From: Ptychodera flava
Lineage: Eukaryota > Hemichordata > Enteropneusta > Ptychoderidae
Assembly: GCF_041260155.1 (NCBI RefSeq)
Contig: NC_091944.1
Coordinates: 18,015,772-18,079,771 of the forward strand
Direction of reading: 5' to 3'
Length of the DNA stretch: 64,000 nt
Below the pieces are notes generated by a model that saw nothing but the letters and a program-made list of their open reading frames with translations, searched no databases and was not told where the DNA came from. Every line of letters begins with the position of its first letter. The stretch's first letter is position 1. The translations under genes were made by a program, and so were the position numbers. Below are positions 22,986 through 35,639 of the stretch, piece after piece.

Positions 22986-23541
22986 CATTCATCATTCAAA
23001 TGCTTTTCGCTTAAAGCATGCAGATTGAGTATGTAACATTTCACTCCGGGCAGTAGCAAATCTTGCCGTGGCCGTTTTATATTTGAGCCTTAGTATTGAA
23101 CATTTTACTCTTAAAAGACCTTCAACACGGCTGAAGTCAAACAAAATGACATTGACGGTGATCAAGTTGATTCAAAGCCAGCGTCTAGAAAAGTTAAGTA
23201 TATCAATTTTTTGTGAGTGAATTAAAAGTAGGTTCTTGTATAAGAATTGTACAACAATTTATGAACTTTTATTGAATTTAATGCAGCTGATGGAATAACA
23301 TTTCTACAACACTGGAGATGGTGACTTTTTAGGGGTTTTTGGACAATAAAAATGGTAACGGTGAAAATATTGAAGAACTGTTTGTACCTGTGTTGTTATG
23401 TATAACAACTCAACTCGGGACAATAAAATGTTTTCCGTAATCCGATCGCCCTCTTTAACCCTCAACATGTTTTTCCTCATTTATGAAAATCACACCAAAG
23501 TATGCCGTTTTTGATAGGTCTGAAAAGTATGGAAAAGCAAG

Positions 23542-23866
23542 TTAAAGGGACAAAGTCGGCCATTTTTCATGAATTTTGTTTGATGCAAGATACCACTTAT
23601 ATTGTTTGACATGTTGAAAGATACTGAATGAATGGGTGGCCATGCATATATTCGACCCCGGTTTTAGACACGATATATGAAACCATCGAGAAAATGAATT
23701 AATGGTCATGACCATTCATTTATTTTCGCGATGGTTTCATTTTATTTGTCTAAAATCGGTCGGCATGGTCACCCATTTATTCAGTATATTTCAACATGTC
23801 AAACAATATAAGTGGTATCTTGCATCAAACAAAATTCATGAAAAATGGCCGACTTTGTCCCTTTAA
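23542..23866. mobile_element. 325-bp TTAA-flanked foldback with long arms
   Basis: TTAA at 23542-23545 and 23863-23866 flank termini AGGGACAAAGTCGGCC and its reverse complement. The two arms of about 160 bp are highly complementary and meet at a palindromic centre near 23705. TTAA duplications fit piggyBac/Kolobok-type transposition. There is no coding capacity. A transcript would fold into a long hairpin. Confidence 0.85.
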
Positions 23867-24603
23867 TGGAAGCTCACAGATTTTTTGCGTTACAATGACT
23901 ATAGCCGCCGGCATGGTTCGTCATTCTATCTCACGCCTGCGTACTTGTCCATTCAGAAACAGCCCATGGCGCCGGCGTGTCCTAACATCATGTTACGCAA
24001 TAGAAGTGCGCCATTTTAGCTGGCTTGTTTATTCTCGTCTTCAGATTGTAAGCACCACCATTGAATGCAGATCGGCGGAATCAGAATTTTTCCATTCTTT
24101 GACCACACATGACTTCAATTGTTCACTTTACTCGATGATGTACCAGACGATCACGATAGTGAAAATAACTAAGTAAGCATGAAATTCTAATAAAAGAGAT
24201 AAAAAATTCCCTCAGTTGAACTACGACGTCTGACCTGAAGATATTGCTCTGGTAGAGTTCCCACTATTTGCTTCGTCGATAAAACCATTAACCCCAATTC
24301 CACTGATGCGTTTGCTTTCAATTACACAAGTGTCACGAACTCGCGGTACATCCCCCGGCAATTATGACTACGATCAGACGATAAACATTTTTTGCTCTAC
24401 CAGTTTTCACTGCCAAATACCCGAACTGTATACGATTCAAAATATTGCGAATTTCCCAATTGGCAATTTTAATTCATTACCAAACTATTTTAGAAAGACT
24501 GAAGACTTCCATATAAGAGTATGTAATGTATCTAGGCTTTTCATGTTTTAAAAACAAAGACGTGCTCCAAGATTAATATTGAGGGCGCCATTTAATAAAC
24601 AAG

Positions 24604-25414
24604 CGAGCCATCATTATTTACGGCCGAGCAGTCGAAGGAATTTCATCGGAAACTCTGAAATTTCGAGTAAACCCCTGCCAACCCTGATGAATTTGAGTAA
24701 TCCCCCTCTCTAACACAAAAAATTTGACTGACCGCCCATAATATTAGAAAGGTTAATTATCAAGACATGTACTTTATGTAATTAAAAAAAATACAGCAAT
24801 AGTAAAGACCTTTCATATCCTGGTGTACCCTGCTAGATTATCATCGGCTATCTCATGAGAGTTGAAGAATATGAAACCAACAAAATGAAATTCAAAGTCA
24901 CAATAAAATGCAGATAAAAAGCTCACGCTATAACCGGTATCCAACCATATAGATAAGTATGATGACAAGGTTTTCACTAAGATATCTGACAAGGCAGAAT
25001 TTGAAAGTACAGCGGGGAGAACACGTGGGGGGCTGAAGGGGAAAGTGTCAGAGGAGGTTGTGCTCTATCTTGTGTGAAAAAAAATGAGAAATTGATGTGT
25101 GTAATGGTGCAGTCTTGTGCAATATGAGAGCTGTTTTCAATTTGTAATTTTACTACGTAAAAGTGTAAGAACACGTATGCCAAGAGGGGAGAGCGCGAGA
25201 GAGGGGTGTCCCCCTCTCGCATCGAAAATTTTGAAAATTTTTTTGATGTGTGAAATGATGCAATCTGAGAAGCGTTTCAATTCATTTTGCACCAAAAATT
25301 GAGTTACCCTCCCTTCTTTCTCTCCACATTTTGAACAACCCCCTGTAGTTTTCAACTTTTTGAGTGACCCCCTCACATTCCTCCGACCCCAGGCCGTAAA
25401 TAATGACGGCTCCC
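24604..25414. mobile_element. About 811-bp element with inverted ends and internal tandem units
   Basis: The left end reads GAGCCATCATTATTTACGGC. The right end is the near reverse complement, GCCGTAAATAATGACGGCTC then CC. Inside, a block containing GATGTGTG-AATG-TGCA recurs about 150 bp apart. The solo end at 5793-5862 belongs to the same family. No transposase is seen. Confidence 0.6.
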
Positions 25415-26125
25415 TAATCTTTCTATATTGTTCACACGATACATCGTTACGAAACAAGATATTATACATGTCCTCTTTTCGAATTAAGAGTCGATGTTAA
25501 ATGATATTCCGTATTGAAGCCGGAAAGAAAGTTGCCGCCCCCTATCTGGAAGGCAGCATGTCAGAGTCATGCCCTTAAACACTGAAAGAGAGCTATGGCT
25601 CTAAAACTTTACGCGGCACGAATTTCTTCTATAAGGGGATGGTATTTTGGGTGGAAAAGGTAGAGATGTCATGAGAAGAGCAGGAACAGCCAAGATAGTT
25701 TCTGTTGTGTTCAACCTGACATGAAAAAGTTGCTATAAACGGAATAGCATCACGCTGTATTGAAGAAAAGGGTTAAAACGTAGCTTATGGTCCGTGAGCA
25801 CTATGCACTACATGCCGATTGTGAAAGATCATTCCTTGGTGCGCATCTAATGTTGCACTTGTTACTCAGTATATCCAGATATTGGAGATGAATGGCGCAT
25901 TCGTTGTTGCTGGAGAAGAACTCTTAGCGAATCGGGAGAAGTGATTGATGCTGTTTGTCAAAATTTATGATGCTAATTTATCGAACAATCAACAGCACCC
26001 AGAGCTGTAACTGATTATAGTGATCACGTCATCTCATCACATGGTCTTTGTAAGGGCATGCTGTCATTGCCCATGTATATGTGATACCCCGGGTTCCAGT
26101 CGTAGACTTCCATCTATTGGAAATC

Positions 26126-26469
26126 ATGGACGAACCGAAGAAGACACGCATTGCAGTCGCTACTCGCAGTTACGTGGTTGCCGCAGCGTTCGCTCTTGCT
26201 GTATGCGCCCTGTGTTGTAATGTCGTCACTGTTGTGTGGCTGTACGAGATGAACATCAAACCGTTGGTCCAAGATGTCAGTACATTACAAGAGAAAATCA
26301 AAGAGATGGTGAGTGGTATAACCAAGTATTGCCTTTGAAATGAGTTATCTAATTTTGGGAACTCGAATGTTCATGCCACGGACGAAAACGTGTATTTGGT
26401 GCATTCAAAATAGTAAATTTATTACGTTTTGGCAAACAGTGCGTCTCAGAGAGAGAGAGAGAGAGAGAC

Positions 26470-26508
<39 letters not shown>

Positions 26509-29500
26509 ATTTTCACTGAGTGTGCAGTAGGACATACAATCTTCCAATCTGATGAAAATCAAATGTAGAGATAGCCTAGCCCCTCGCCGGAGAATTTTTT
26601 TGACTACGGAGATTAGCCTTCGCCCATACTCCAAAATTTTCGAAGGCAAAAATACTCCGGCGAAGGACTAGGCTAATGTAGAGATGGCGACGTTTCCGTC
26701 GTTGCGTGTTCTCTGCTCTTCTCGTTACGTTAGCTTTGAGCGGACTACTGTCAGATATCAGCTAACATGAACAGCAAGGAACAAGCGAAGGTGGAAAAGT
26801 CGCCATCCATACGTCTTATTTTATTCAGGTTGAAAATCTTCTAAAGTTCCAATCAGGTCCGCTTTGCGAGGGAAGGGATGACTTGCCCTGAACAATGCGA
26901 GAAATCAGCAGTCAACTTTTATGAAGATAAGGAGTCTGAACATATTCTCCTTAAAAAGTCTGTTAAAATGAATTTATCTCTCATAAATTATACCATAGAC
27001 CAATCTCGCTCTACGGTGACACTTAGTTTGTGACAGTAAACCAAACATCTACGTTTTGAATCATCCCCAGCTAACAACCAAAAAGTCGTGTTTATTTGAG
27101 CGATATATCGTGACTCTAAATACGTTCAGAGCACGAATTCAAACACCATTGTACCGCATATTTTCTTTGTTCTCAAACATGGTGTAATTTGTAGTACTTC
27201 AGCTTGTCCAAAGGAAATTCAAACCGGCCTGAGCCAGTTGAAATGCTTTGTACATTCAAGTCAGAATTGAACAAACATACATTGACAAAAATACTCTCAA
27301 TTTATTAATTGGAACGGATAGAAGTTATGTGTCAGATCTACGAATACAATCTTCTTTTCTCAGGCCTCCCGACCTATGTAACAGTAAACGATATGATGAG
27401 AAGCTCGAGAAACTGATCTCCTAGGGTTTTGCCTTGTTCTATCGTGTCATGTTTTTTATATATATATATATGAATATCCTAGAATGCCACCATGCTGAGT
27501 CATACAGTTCACAGTGTCGTAAACCTCTAACTATGCCTCTTTACGGCAGTAACGGAGGCGTGTGATTTTGCATTGTATCATGGAGCTGACTGAGTTGAAA
27601 CACGGCTGTGGTACGCGAGAATGACAATAAGTCCCAAATCACGTTTCCACGTACATGATGTCCACAAGAGGAACACTGCGCATGATTAGACACAAAATCT
27701 TGCAGATTATTTTGAAAGTTGCACATAGAACAATAAGTTTACTACAAAATGAGCCTAAATTTAAAAAAAAAATTTAAGTCCATTAATGTATTATGAAGTG
27801 TTTCTTCACCTTCGATAAGAAATTAGCATTTTGTGATTGAGTATTAAAACGGAATATTAGCATGATTTCGAATAGCCTAGACCCTATTCGTCGCTTTCGG
27901 CCTTCGTCCACAGCCGAAAGCGACGGATGGGGTCTAGGCTAGATTTCGAATAGTTCAAGCGTAAACTGTACATTTACAGGTTGCAAGCTAGAGAGGAATT
28001 GTTCTGTATAGCGTCAATGAATCGGAATAGATGTAGTTAACACCCCTAAGAACGGGTTTAAGTTGTGTATTTGATGCGATTTTCCTACTTGCGAACAAAA
28101 GTATTACACAAGTTTGCAATCACATTAAATATTCTCGACATGTCAGGGGACGGGCGATCGTGTCACTCATCTCAGAGGCAGCATACCTGAACGGTAGAGC
28201 TGTCCTGCATTAACCCCTTGAGTGCTGTAATTTTTCCCACCAAAATTTTACTGCCACATTTTACAAATCTTCTATGAATTTTTCTGAATTTTTTTATAAT
28301 TTTTGACCAAAATGGACATCATACTTTATTGGCTACAGTATTTTATCAAAATTTTGGCAAAAATCTGAGAAAAATTTACTGTTGTGTATTTTATAAAGGT
28401 GAGAAAAATTGACGTTTGCGCTCAAAGGTTTAAATCAGAAAAAGCAAAAAAGGAGAAGTAAAACCTAACAATGTATGTAAAATCTGCTCCTCTGTGGAAG
28501 CTGCGTCTTGAGGAAGAAGCGAGACATGGTGTAAGCAAAGCTACACAGACATACCATGAGAACGAAATGCTTGCATAATCCTTTCCTCTGGAGACATACC
28601 TAGTTTCGGTGAATATTCAAATTACGATTCATGTGAAGATTTTATCGCTCAAGCTATTTATGTTTCAATGGGCCAGAAAAGCCCGTGTAGAGACGAAGTG
28701 CTCAAATAGGTGGCCTTCAACTTCATATTGGAACAGTGAAATGCCGCAGAGGACTGAACAAGTGCAAATGTATCGATTGATCCCACGGATTACGAATCAA
28801 AGTTGCTCGCAAAATTTTGTTCATGGACCAGTTTAATATACGGAGACATAACGCTGTATTTAAGCGATAACGAATCCCCCCGACCCATAATGGACGAAGG
28901 CAAACTTTGCACGACATAATGTACAAGTCGAAGTAAATTTACTGTCGTGCAAAGTTTGCTTCGTCCGTTATGAGCCGGGAGGGTGTACATTACAACTGCA
29001 ATTATTTTATAGTTTTGGCAATGGCAGTGAATTTGTAGATGTAGAAAAATCCAACTCACCGCACATAAAGAGGAGAGATGATGCAGTGTCTATTTTGTGA
29101 AGCGAACACTGCGCCTTCACCATTGTAAAAATTGAAGTACGTACGGCGAAATAATATCAAGACCATAGACCCAATTATTGTGTCACGGTCCTTCTGATCA
29201 ATTTTGAGAGGAGTGGTCGACTTTACAATATCTATTAATCGGGATGTTTCATCGGCTACTTATCGTACAAATACAGAGACAATCAAGTGAACGGCCTGTC
29301 TCTTGTACAGAAAAAAAATCGAGGGAAATTGGATTTTACTTGATTGTTGTGATTAAGATATTCATTTGCATATAAAGTACGTATGAACGCTGTTGAAGTT
29401 TACTGTTCTCCTTAAATTATCTCCCAGTTACCTTTCCCCGCGCTTTTCGGCTCGGACAAATCTTGTGTTTAACTTTCTATTTCTCGATTTAACGTTGATG

Positions 29501-29850
29501 TTCAAACAGGAAAGTGTACTCCATGGTCAGCCTGTGCGTGCAAGTGCGAGTGATCGCGAGATCATCGTAGCCAAGCGTGACATCACACAGGGTATCACAG
29601 GGACTACAGGTACAGTTATCAATTTGTATATTTTGTCGTTAATCTGTCGAATTTCATTTACTAATTATTATCTTCATTTGTAGTAGTGTTGGTATTGGTG
29701 CTACTACTACTACTGGTGCTGCTGCTATGAGAGTACGACTCGCTTACTCACTCACCAACTCACTCACTGACGACTGGCTGACCTACTTATTTACTTACGT
29801 ATTTACTTAGTATACTTACATACTTACTTACTTACTTACTTACTTTCTTT

Positions 29851-29948
<98 letters not shown>

Positions 29949-32900
29949 GATTAAAGAGTATCATCGCTTATCCACTTTGACTTGCTTTCGTACAAATAGA
30001 TTATTCGAAGTCTGACATCATTGAGCCCCTTAATCTCAGAAGGCTCAGATATAGAACTGCCGATATCTAATGCAGTAAGTAATTTCAAATTCCACCATAT
30101 CACCGTGACTGTTCAGCTGCACCGGTTCATGACCTCATCTTTTGTTGACGTCATCTTCGCCACACACTTCACTTCAATCGTTGCATTGCACGATATTTCG
30201 GGCAACAGCCCAAGCGAAATATTACCTGAACCAGCACAACTTTGACAACTACTTTAATTTTCATTGAAGGTGATTCTCGACCATGCAGTGTTATGGCATT
30301 CCCAGGACCCGCCGGTGCTCCAGGCCCAGTGGGACCACGCGGGATGCCAGGAGTTATTGGCTCATCCGGCCCGCAAGGTCCTCCTGGTCGCGATGGAAGA
30401 GATGGGCCGCCTGGTGAGAGGGGAAGTCAAGGACCAGATGGGGAAACGGGACCGAAAGGAGACCAAGGTTCAACTGGAGAACCTGGAGAGCCTGGAGCAC
30501 AGGGAATAGCTGGACCAAGTGAGTCGCCGACTTGTAGTAAACAAATATCGAACCATTTTACAGTTTGTGTAAGGCATATCTCAAACTTTGTACATTCAAA
30601 ATATCATCTTTAGTCTAATTTCAGTTTTGACGGTACTTGGGACATTGCATCCATCCTTAGTCCATATCAATAATATATCTCGTCGTCAGTCTTTTAAGAA
30701 AATTATAATCGTCGTTTTGTTGCAGCCGCCGTTATCATCAACACCATTATCATCGCCATCATCATAATCATTATCCTTGCCTTTGTCTTCATTGTGTTGC
30801 AGAGGTTATTCACTTTGACACGTGACCAATATGTCAAATTTGCTATCATTATATAATGTGCCAAAAGGGTCGTTCGCTTGTCACCTTTCGCCTACTTGAA
30901 ATTAAGTCATAAACAGAACCACAAAATCATAATGATATTGACGCTGCCGTGGTAGAGGGTCTTATCACCCATGATGTCAATATGCACAGGGGAGATATGG
31001 CGAGTTTATATCTTTGCAATAAACAGCCTAGAGATTGGTATACCACGAGATTTTTACCATGACTCGCTATCGCTCGTGCATATACGGCGTGAACTTTTCA
31101 AAGGCGTGTGGAATTTATATCATGACAGTATTATTGACGTCTGCACACTTTTTCCTCTAGCTGAGAGCTCGCGCGTGTTGAACGGTGGTTTATTGCAAAT
31201 GTAGCTTGATCTTTTTCACGGCCATTCAGATGACGGCATATAATTCCAGATAAACACTGTACAGTATATGGGACGAGCGTTTACGAATACGGGCGAGGAA
31301 GGGAGACTACCTAACAATGTAACATTGAGGCATACGAAATAAACAGTGTTGCCTTTGGCGATTTGGAGCAAATTCTCTGTTTCTGTATCTCAACGACTTC
31401 TCATGCACTTGCTATTCCTCGATGAGTGACAGTGAACTATAATGAAAATGATCGCTATCACTATTATCACTGTGTGTGTCACTGCCATTCTCTTGTCATG
31501 TCTGTCTGTTGCTGACTCTATTTTTGCTACACAATATTTCAGAGAGCAAAACATCGCTTGACAAACGCATCCTCATTTGAATTTTCGAGTGCATGAAAAG
31601 TGACAAGCTGCTCCCGTTTTCTCATTAATTAGTCGGGCTACGTGGTCAGAAAGGTGAACCAGGTCTCCCTGGTCCAACAGTCGCTCCCCCGAGCATACCA
31701 GAAATCGTTGACGATCTACGGGATGCTATTCGGGATGACATCGGCACTGTGTACGTAAGGTGGGGTAGGAAAACGTGTCCCTCTACGGCAGAACTCGTAT
31801 ACGAAGGTGAGTTTGACACTTAGGATATATCATTCATGAACTCGTAGGTAACCGATGTTTTCACGTGTTAAATTTCAGCTCGGTTAGGCTGGAGTGTCTA
31901 CCGCTCATACATTCAGTATGAGGTATACGATATTTTTCCATTGATTCAGGGTCTATTATCGACTAGTCGTGTTACTCTGCGAAGAACAACTCAGTCACTG
32001 TTCTTACGAATAGCAAGAGCGTTGTTCACAGTTACAGTTTTGTTACTAAATACATGTATAGCTGTACGCGTGCGACATTGGACTACACTGCTTGAAATGT
32101 GGACAAATGTTATCAATGTTGCATGCATGGCTGTTTTTGCAACTTGAACTCTGCGTCGTAGATATGTTTATTAGTATTCATTGCTACACTACCAGTCGCC
32201 TACTAAGATGTGTTTTCGTCGTTCTTGCATGCGTAATTTTCAAAAGTGTAATCTCAAAATGCAGACAAATATTTATTTTTGCATATTAATGAAAGAACAG
32301 TGACGTAAACTGTGAACAGCCCTATTGGAAGATAGGTTAAAAACAATATAATCTACAATATCAAACGGTGGTATCGTTTCACAAATTTAATTTGTCAACA
32401 AGCTGAATAGCGAAATCGTACGCAAAATTCTGCTCGTGTTCATTACAAATATCTTGTTACTAATTAGCTGTTGACATCCGATTTGTTGCAGTAACATTTT
32501 GTTGCTGTAACTAATTTTCACTGTGAGACCAGTTGTGAAAGGAAACGAAAAAGAGAGCGCCCCCAACAGTCGCATCTTCCAATGTAAAGCTCGGTATGCA
32601 ATAGCCATTATTGAAATGAGTAGACGGCAGCAGGAGCTAAAACTTAGTTTCCAAAGTATATACTTATGTGCTCAGACCTATGCCGACACACTGACCTGAA
32701 CATGCAGCTCTATCGTATTTGCTCAACGTTAGACTTAAAGGCTACATGGGTATAACAGCTGTGAAGTACATGTGTAGAGACATTTCTGAGAAAGGAAATT
32801 TCTAGACAAACGGAGTTATATTATATTAAATACCATGGTCAATCTTTTTTGTGGTTTTATTGACTCTGCTTGAATCAACATTCCTCTAAATTCGATGTGA

Positions 32901-35113
32901 TCAAGCTTATGACATAGTCATTTTTGTCATGAAATTTTGCAAATTCAAACATTTTCTGTGCATCTATCATGTGGTAACTTGTGGAAGGCTGACAAAATTC
33001 GCACATTTTGGTCAGAACATCGTTGTCCGTTAAACCACCTATTGCTTTCAACGTTGGTATGTGTGTCCTGCAGAGTTATCCGATCGAGTAATGCACAAAT
33101 TAAGACAACATTTTAGCACGTTTAAATATTTTTGGGCATTTTCTAAACATAATTGTGGTCAAAGCATCTTCACTGAACCCGCTCGCCTGATTTTCTTTTC
33201 AAAGTTGGTATATATGCTCCCCTCATGACTTCATTCAGAGAATCTTCAAAGGATGATGATATTTGCGCATGTAATCTTATTGGACTACATATAAATGAGA
33301 ACTTAAGAGTCACCTATGTTAATAGTCTGCCTATTTGATTTGTTAGGTTCTGAGCACTGATTTAGTCTTATTCCCGAAAGTCATATGGCTGTAAATAAAT
33401 TGAAGTTTCAAATTCTTATTGAACAGGGTTTTCTCTCGACTGCGCAATTGCGCAAATTTTGCATTTCTAGCCATTTCTGCCCTTTAAAAGTTACTGACAG
33501 CGTGAAAATCGCGCACAAACACAGCAAGCAAATACGCCCATATGATGGTGACCCAAGCGCATAGTGTAGTGACCTGTGAATTTGCTGTTGTTTCTGCCCC
33601 CTAATTTTGATGAATGGGGCAGAAATTGCCCCTTCAGTGAACATGCAGAGAAAACACTGAAATTGTCACTGTATTCTAATCTTTACGGCCATGATACATG
33701 TGTTACGGACCGAGGTTGTACGGCGAAAGGGCCAGATTGTGCGAGGGCCATACACCGCACGACTGAGCTTCGCAAAAACCCGTAAGCTTATAACGGCCGT
33801 AAAGATTTCATCATGCAATATTGTGCAAAGATTTGGAGATAGAAATACATGCGACATCAAACATTTCTCACAATTTTTTTTTATATTAATTTTTTCGGAA
33901 AAGCGATCGCTGCATCCTGTTGCGTATTGCTATATAATGACGTCATTTGTTTACCCTTGGAACTCGTATTTTGGCAACTTAACGTTCGTGTACCAACAAA
34001 GCATTAGGCGCAAATCGAGGTGTAGAAGCTTGACATCGGCGTCATGAATATTATCGTAAATAACATTTATACAGGCAGTGAGATGCAATCATCAGAAAAA
34101 AGTTCTATTGTGACTTAGATAAGGTTTGTGATGATTTGGCGATGAAATGACCGTGTTAGGCTTAGCTCAGTATTATCTAGAAATCTCATCCGATTTCGTT
34201 ATTTTCACTGTCGCCCCTACTATCAGAGTTTGGAGACGTCCGAATCACGTTCTGGTCTTGTTCAGAGCGTTGCTGATAGCAACCACAATAAAGCTCGTTT
34301 TGAAATCCATGCGCTCGCCCATATTTGGACAAAGCATAGAATAATAGAGAACTACAGTGTATGGACGAAGTGCACGTTTGCCTGGGGGTGATACGGCAGA
34401 TTATTACACAAATGTGAGGGCGTTTTTTCCCCCATAGATTTACACGAGAGGTGGTTCGAGATATAATGTATATTATTGAATAGCAGATTAGAACAGATGA
34501 CTAAAACGCAGTTCGCTGGCACATCCCAGCGCTACATCGCCTGCTTGGTCGCCTGTTCATCTATCACATGGTATAGTGATGATTAAAACGTGGCCTTCGC
34601 TCGCCATCATGATCGATTTGTTTTTAAATTTCAGGTGTCATCGGCGGAAGTCATTTTGAACACGTTGGAAGTGGCGCAAACTATCAGTGCTTGCCTCTAA
34701 ATCCCATTTACGACAATCCTACCGAGGGGTACCAGAGTGGAAGTTATATGTACGGCAGTGAGTACCAGACAGATTATTTTCCACCTCTCTCCGCCTTACA
34801 TGATGGCGACCCGGTGTGCGCAGTATGTCGCGTGAAGTCCCGCGGCACGTTGCTCATGGTTCCCGCACGAAACGAGTGTCCTTCTGAGGACTGGACACGG
34901 GAGTACTTCGGATATCTCATGTCTGAACACCACACACACAAACGTTCGGAGTATTTATGTGTTGACCGTAACCCAGAGGCAATGCCCAACAGCGCAGGTA
35001 ATGAAAATAGCGCCCTGTTGTATGTGGTGGAAGGAAGGTGCGATGCAGGGGGCTTACCCTGTGGTCCCTACTCTGCTGGATACGAACTGACATGCGCTGT
35101 ATGCACAATTTGA
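26126..35113 (+). CDS. Collagen gene A: type II transmembrane short-chain collagen (C4-like), five exons
   Basis: Exons 26126-26308, 29510-29609, 30270-30518, 31633-31806 and 34635-35113 join in phase; 394 aa. Residues 1-14 are basic (PKKTR). Residues 16-40 form one strong hydrophobic helix with a CC pair and no signal-peptidase site, so a type II membrane topology is inferred. Residues 44-61 may be a short coiled coil. Exon 2 is a stalk of charged residues. Residues 107-193 are 29 uninterrupted Gly-X-Y triplets. Residues 215-394 match the C-terminal domain of sponge short-chain collagen C4 (spongin short-chain family, reported as related to collagen IV NC1). It opens [13 protein letters not shown], has ten cysteines and contains CAVC twice, once per half. 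Likely role: a trimeric cell-surface matrix or adhesion protein (inference). The start ATG was chosen because it is conserved in genes B and C. Confidence 0.92.
26449..26508. repeat. (GA)n and (GACA)n microsatellite in intron 1 of gene A
   Basis: About 140 bases after exon 1. Genes B (37171-37229) and C (50739-50790) carry (GA)n at about the same offset, so the tract was inherited through duplication. Confidence 0.9.
26563..26684. mobile_element. 104-bp foldback with 9-bp target duplication (copy 1)
   Basis: ATGTAGAGA at 26563-26571 is repeated at 26676-26684. The element between starts TAGCCTAGCCCCTCGCCGGA and ends TCCGGCGAAGGACTAGGCTA. A 9-bp duplication is usual for Mutator-like elements, so a MULE-type MITE is the best guess. 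A second member lies at 27864-27950. Confidence 0.8.
27864..27950. mobile_element. 69-bp foldback with 9-bp target duplication (copy 2)
   Basis: GATTTCGAA at 27864-27872 is repeated at 27942-27950. The element starts TAGCCTAGACCC and ends GGGTCTAGGCTA, with inner arms GTCGCTTTCGG and CCGAAAGCGAC. Termini and duplication length match the copy at 26563-26684, while the centres differ. Confidence 0.8.
28210..28433. mobile_element. 224-bp TTAA-flanked MITE
   Basis: TTAA at 28210-28213 and 28430-28433. The termini are CCCCTTGAGTGC and the diverged complement GCGCTCAAAGG, and sub-terminal TTTTTCCCACC pairs with GGTGAGAAAAA. It lies in intron 1 of gene A. Confidence 0.65.
28876..28983. mobile_element. 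Foldback with 40-bp arms
   Basis: GGACGAAGGCAAACTTTGCA in the left arm pairs with TGCAAAGTTTGCTTCGTCC in the right, extending outward through CCATAATGG-like sequence. The centre is about 25 bases. No clear target duplication. Confidence 0.7.
29811..29947. repeat. (TTAC)n tetranucleotide repeat
   Basis: About 135 bp of near-perfect ACTT/TTAC repeats in intron 2 of gene A, with one TTTC interruption early on. Confidence 0.95.
30726..30856 (+). other. Possible alternative terminal exon encoding a hydrophobic segment (speculative)
   Basis: A good acceptor (TCGTTTTGTTGCAG) at 30725 is followed by 131 bases in the right phase to follow exon 3 of gene A. Read this way, the frame gives about 43 residues beginning with a very Ile/Val-rich stretch and ending at TAA 30854-30856. 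The coding DNA is an imperfect (ATC)n repeat, and gene B has only a plain (ATC)n(GTC)n tract at the matching place, so chance is likely. If used, it would give a collagen stub with a second membrane segment and no C-terminal domain. Confidence 0.15.
33678..33807. mobile_element. 130-bp inverted-repeat element
   Basis: AATCTTTACGGCC at 33678 pairs with GGCCGTAAAGATT ending at 33807, with weaker inner pairing (GTTACGG and CCCGTAAG). It lies in intron 4 of gene A. Target duplication uncertain. Confidence 0.6.
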
Positions 35114-35639
35114 TCTGACCATCGTAAGAGCCAATCAAATATTGGAAATGTTACTGGGTCCCTGGAACACACGCTTGCTTAAGATACTCTACGATGTGTC
35201 CTTTTGTTTGTTTGTACTGCGTCAAATTTTATGCTTACATGTCTTTATTAATCACAACCACCGGGAAACCACAGAGACAAGCGTGGACGAAAGCAAATAC
35301 AGTTCAGTGTAGCGAATCTCATAATGTTAATCTGCACGAAAGATATTCGATTCTATGAAACATTTACTTATATTGTTAATTAATCAATCAAAACCTACTG
35401 ACAGATCAGAGTTAAAGATGCACCAACAATTGAGGCCGTGCTTGAAATTTACGACAATGACGGCGTATTGTTGGTGTGTACTATCCAGTTGCATATGCGT
35501 GTGTGCTAGCCTGCATCATGCACATGCACGGAAGCTTACAGTGTCTGAACTTTCAAAGTGAAAATGACACGAAACAAAAAGTTGAGGGAGAAGGTGCCTG
35601 AGGGACAAATATTTGGACTCACAAATTATTATTAACAAT

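Larger units (their letters stand above)
21330..26125. other. Intergenic region between BBOX-like gene and collagen array
   Basis: No gene is recognised. AATAAA at 22091-22096, about 760 bases after the BBOX-like stop, could be its polyadenylation signal. The region holds a poly(C) run (about 21850-21863), a dispersed-repeat copy, a 325-bp TTAA foldback and an 811-bp inverted-repeat element. Sequence just before 26126 shows partial resemblance to the upstream blocks of genes B and C. Confidence 0.6.
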
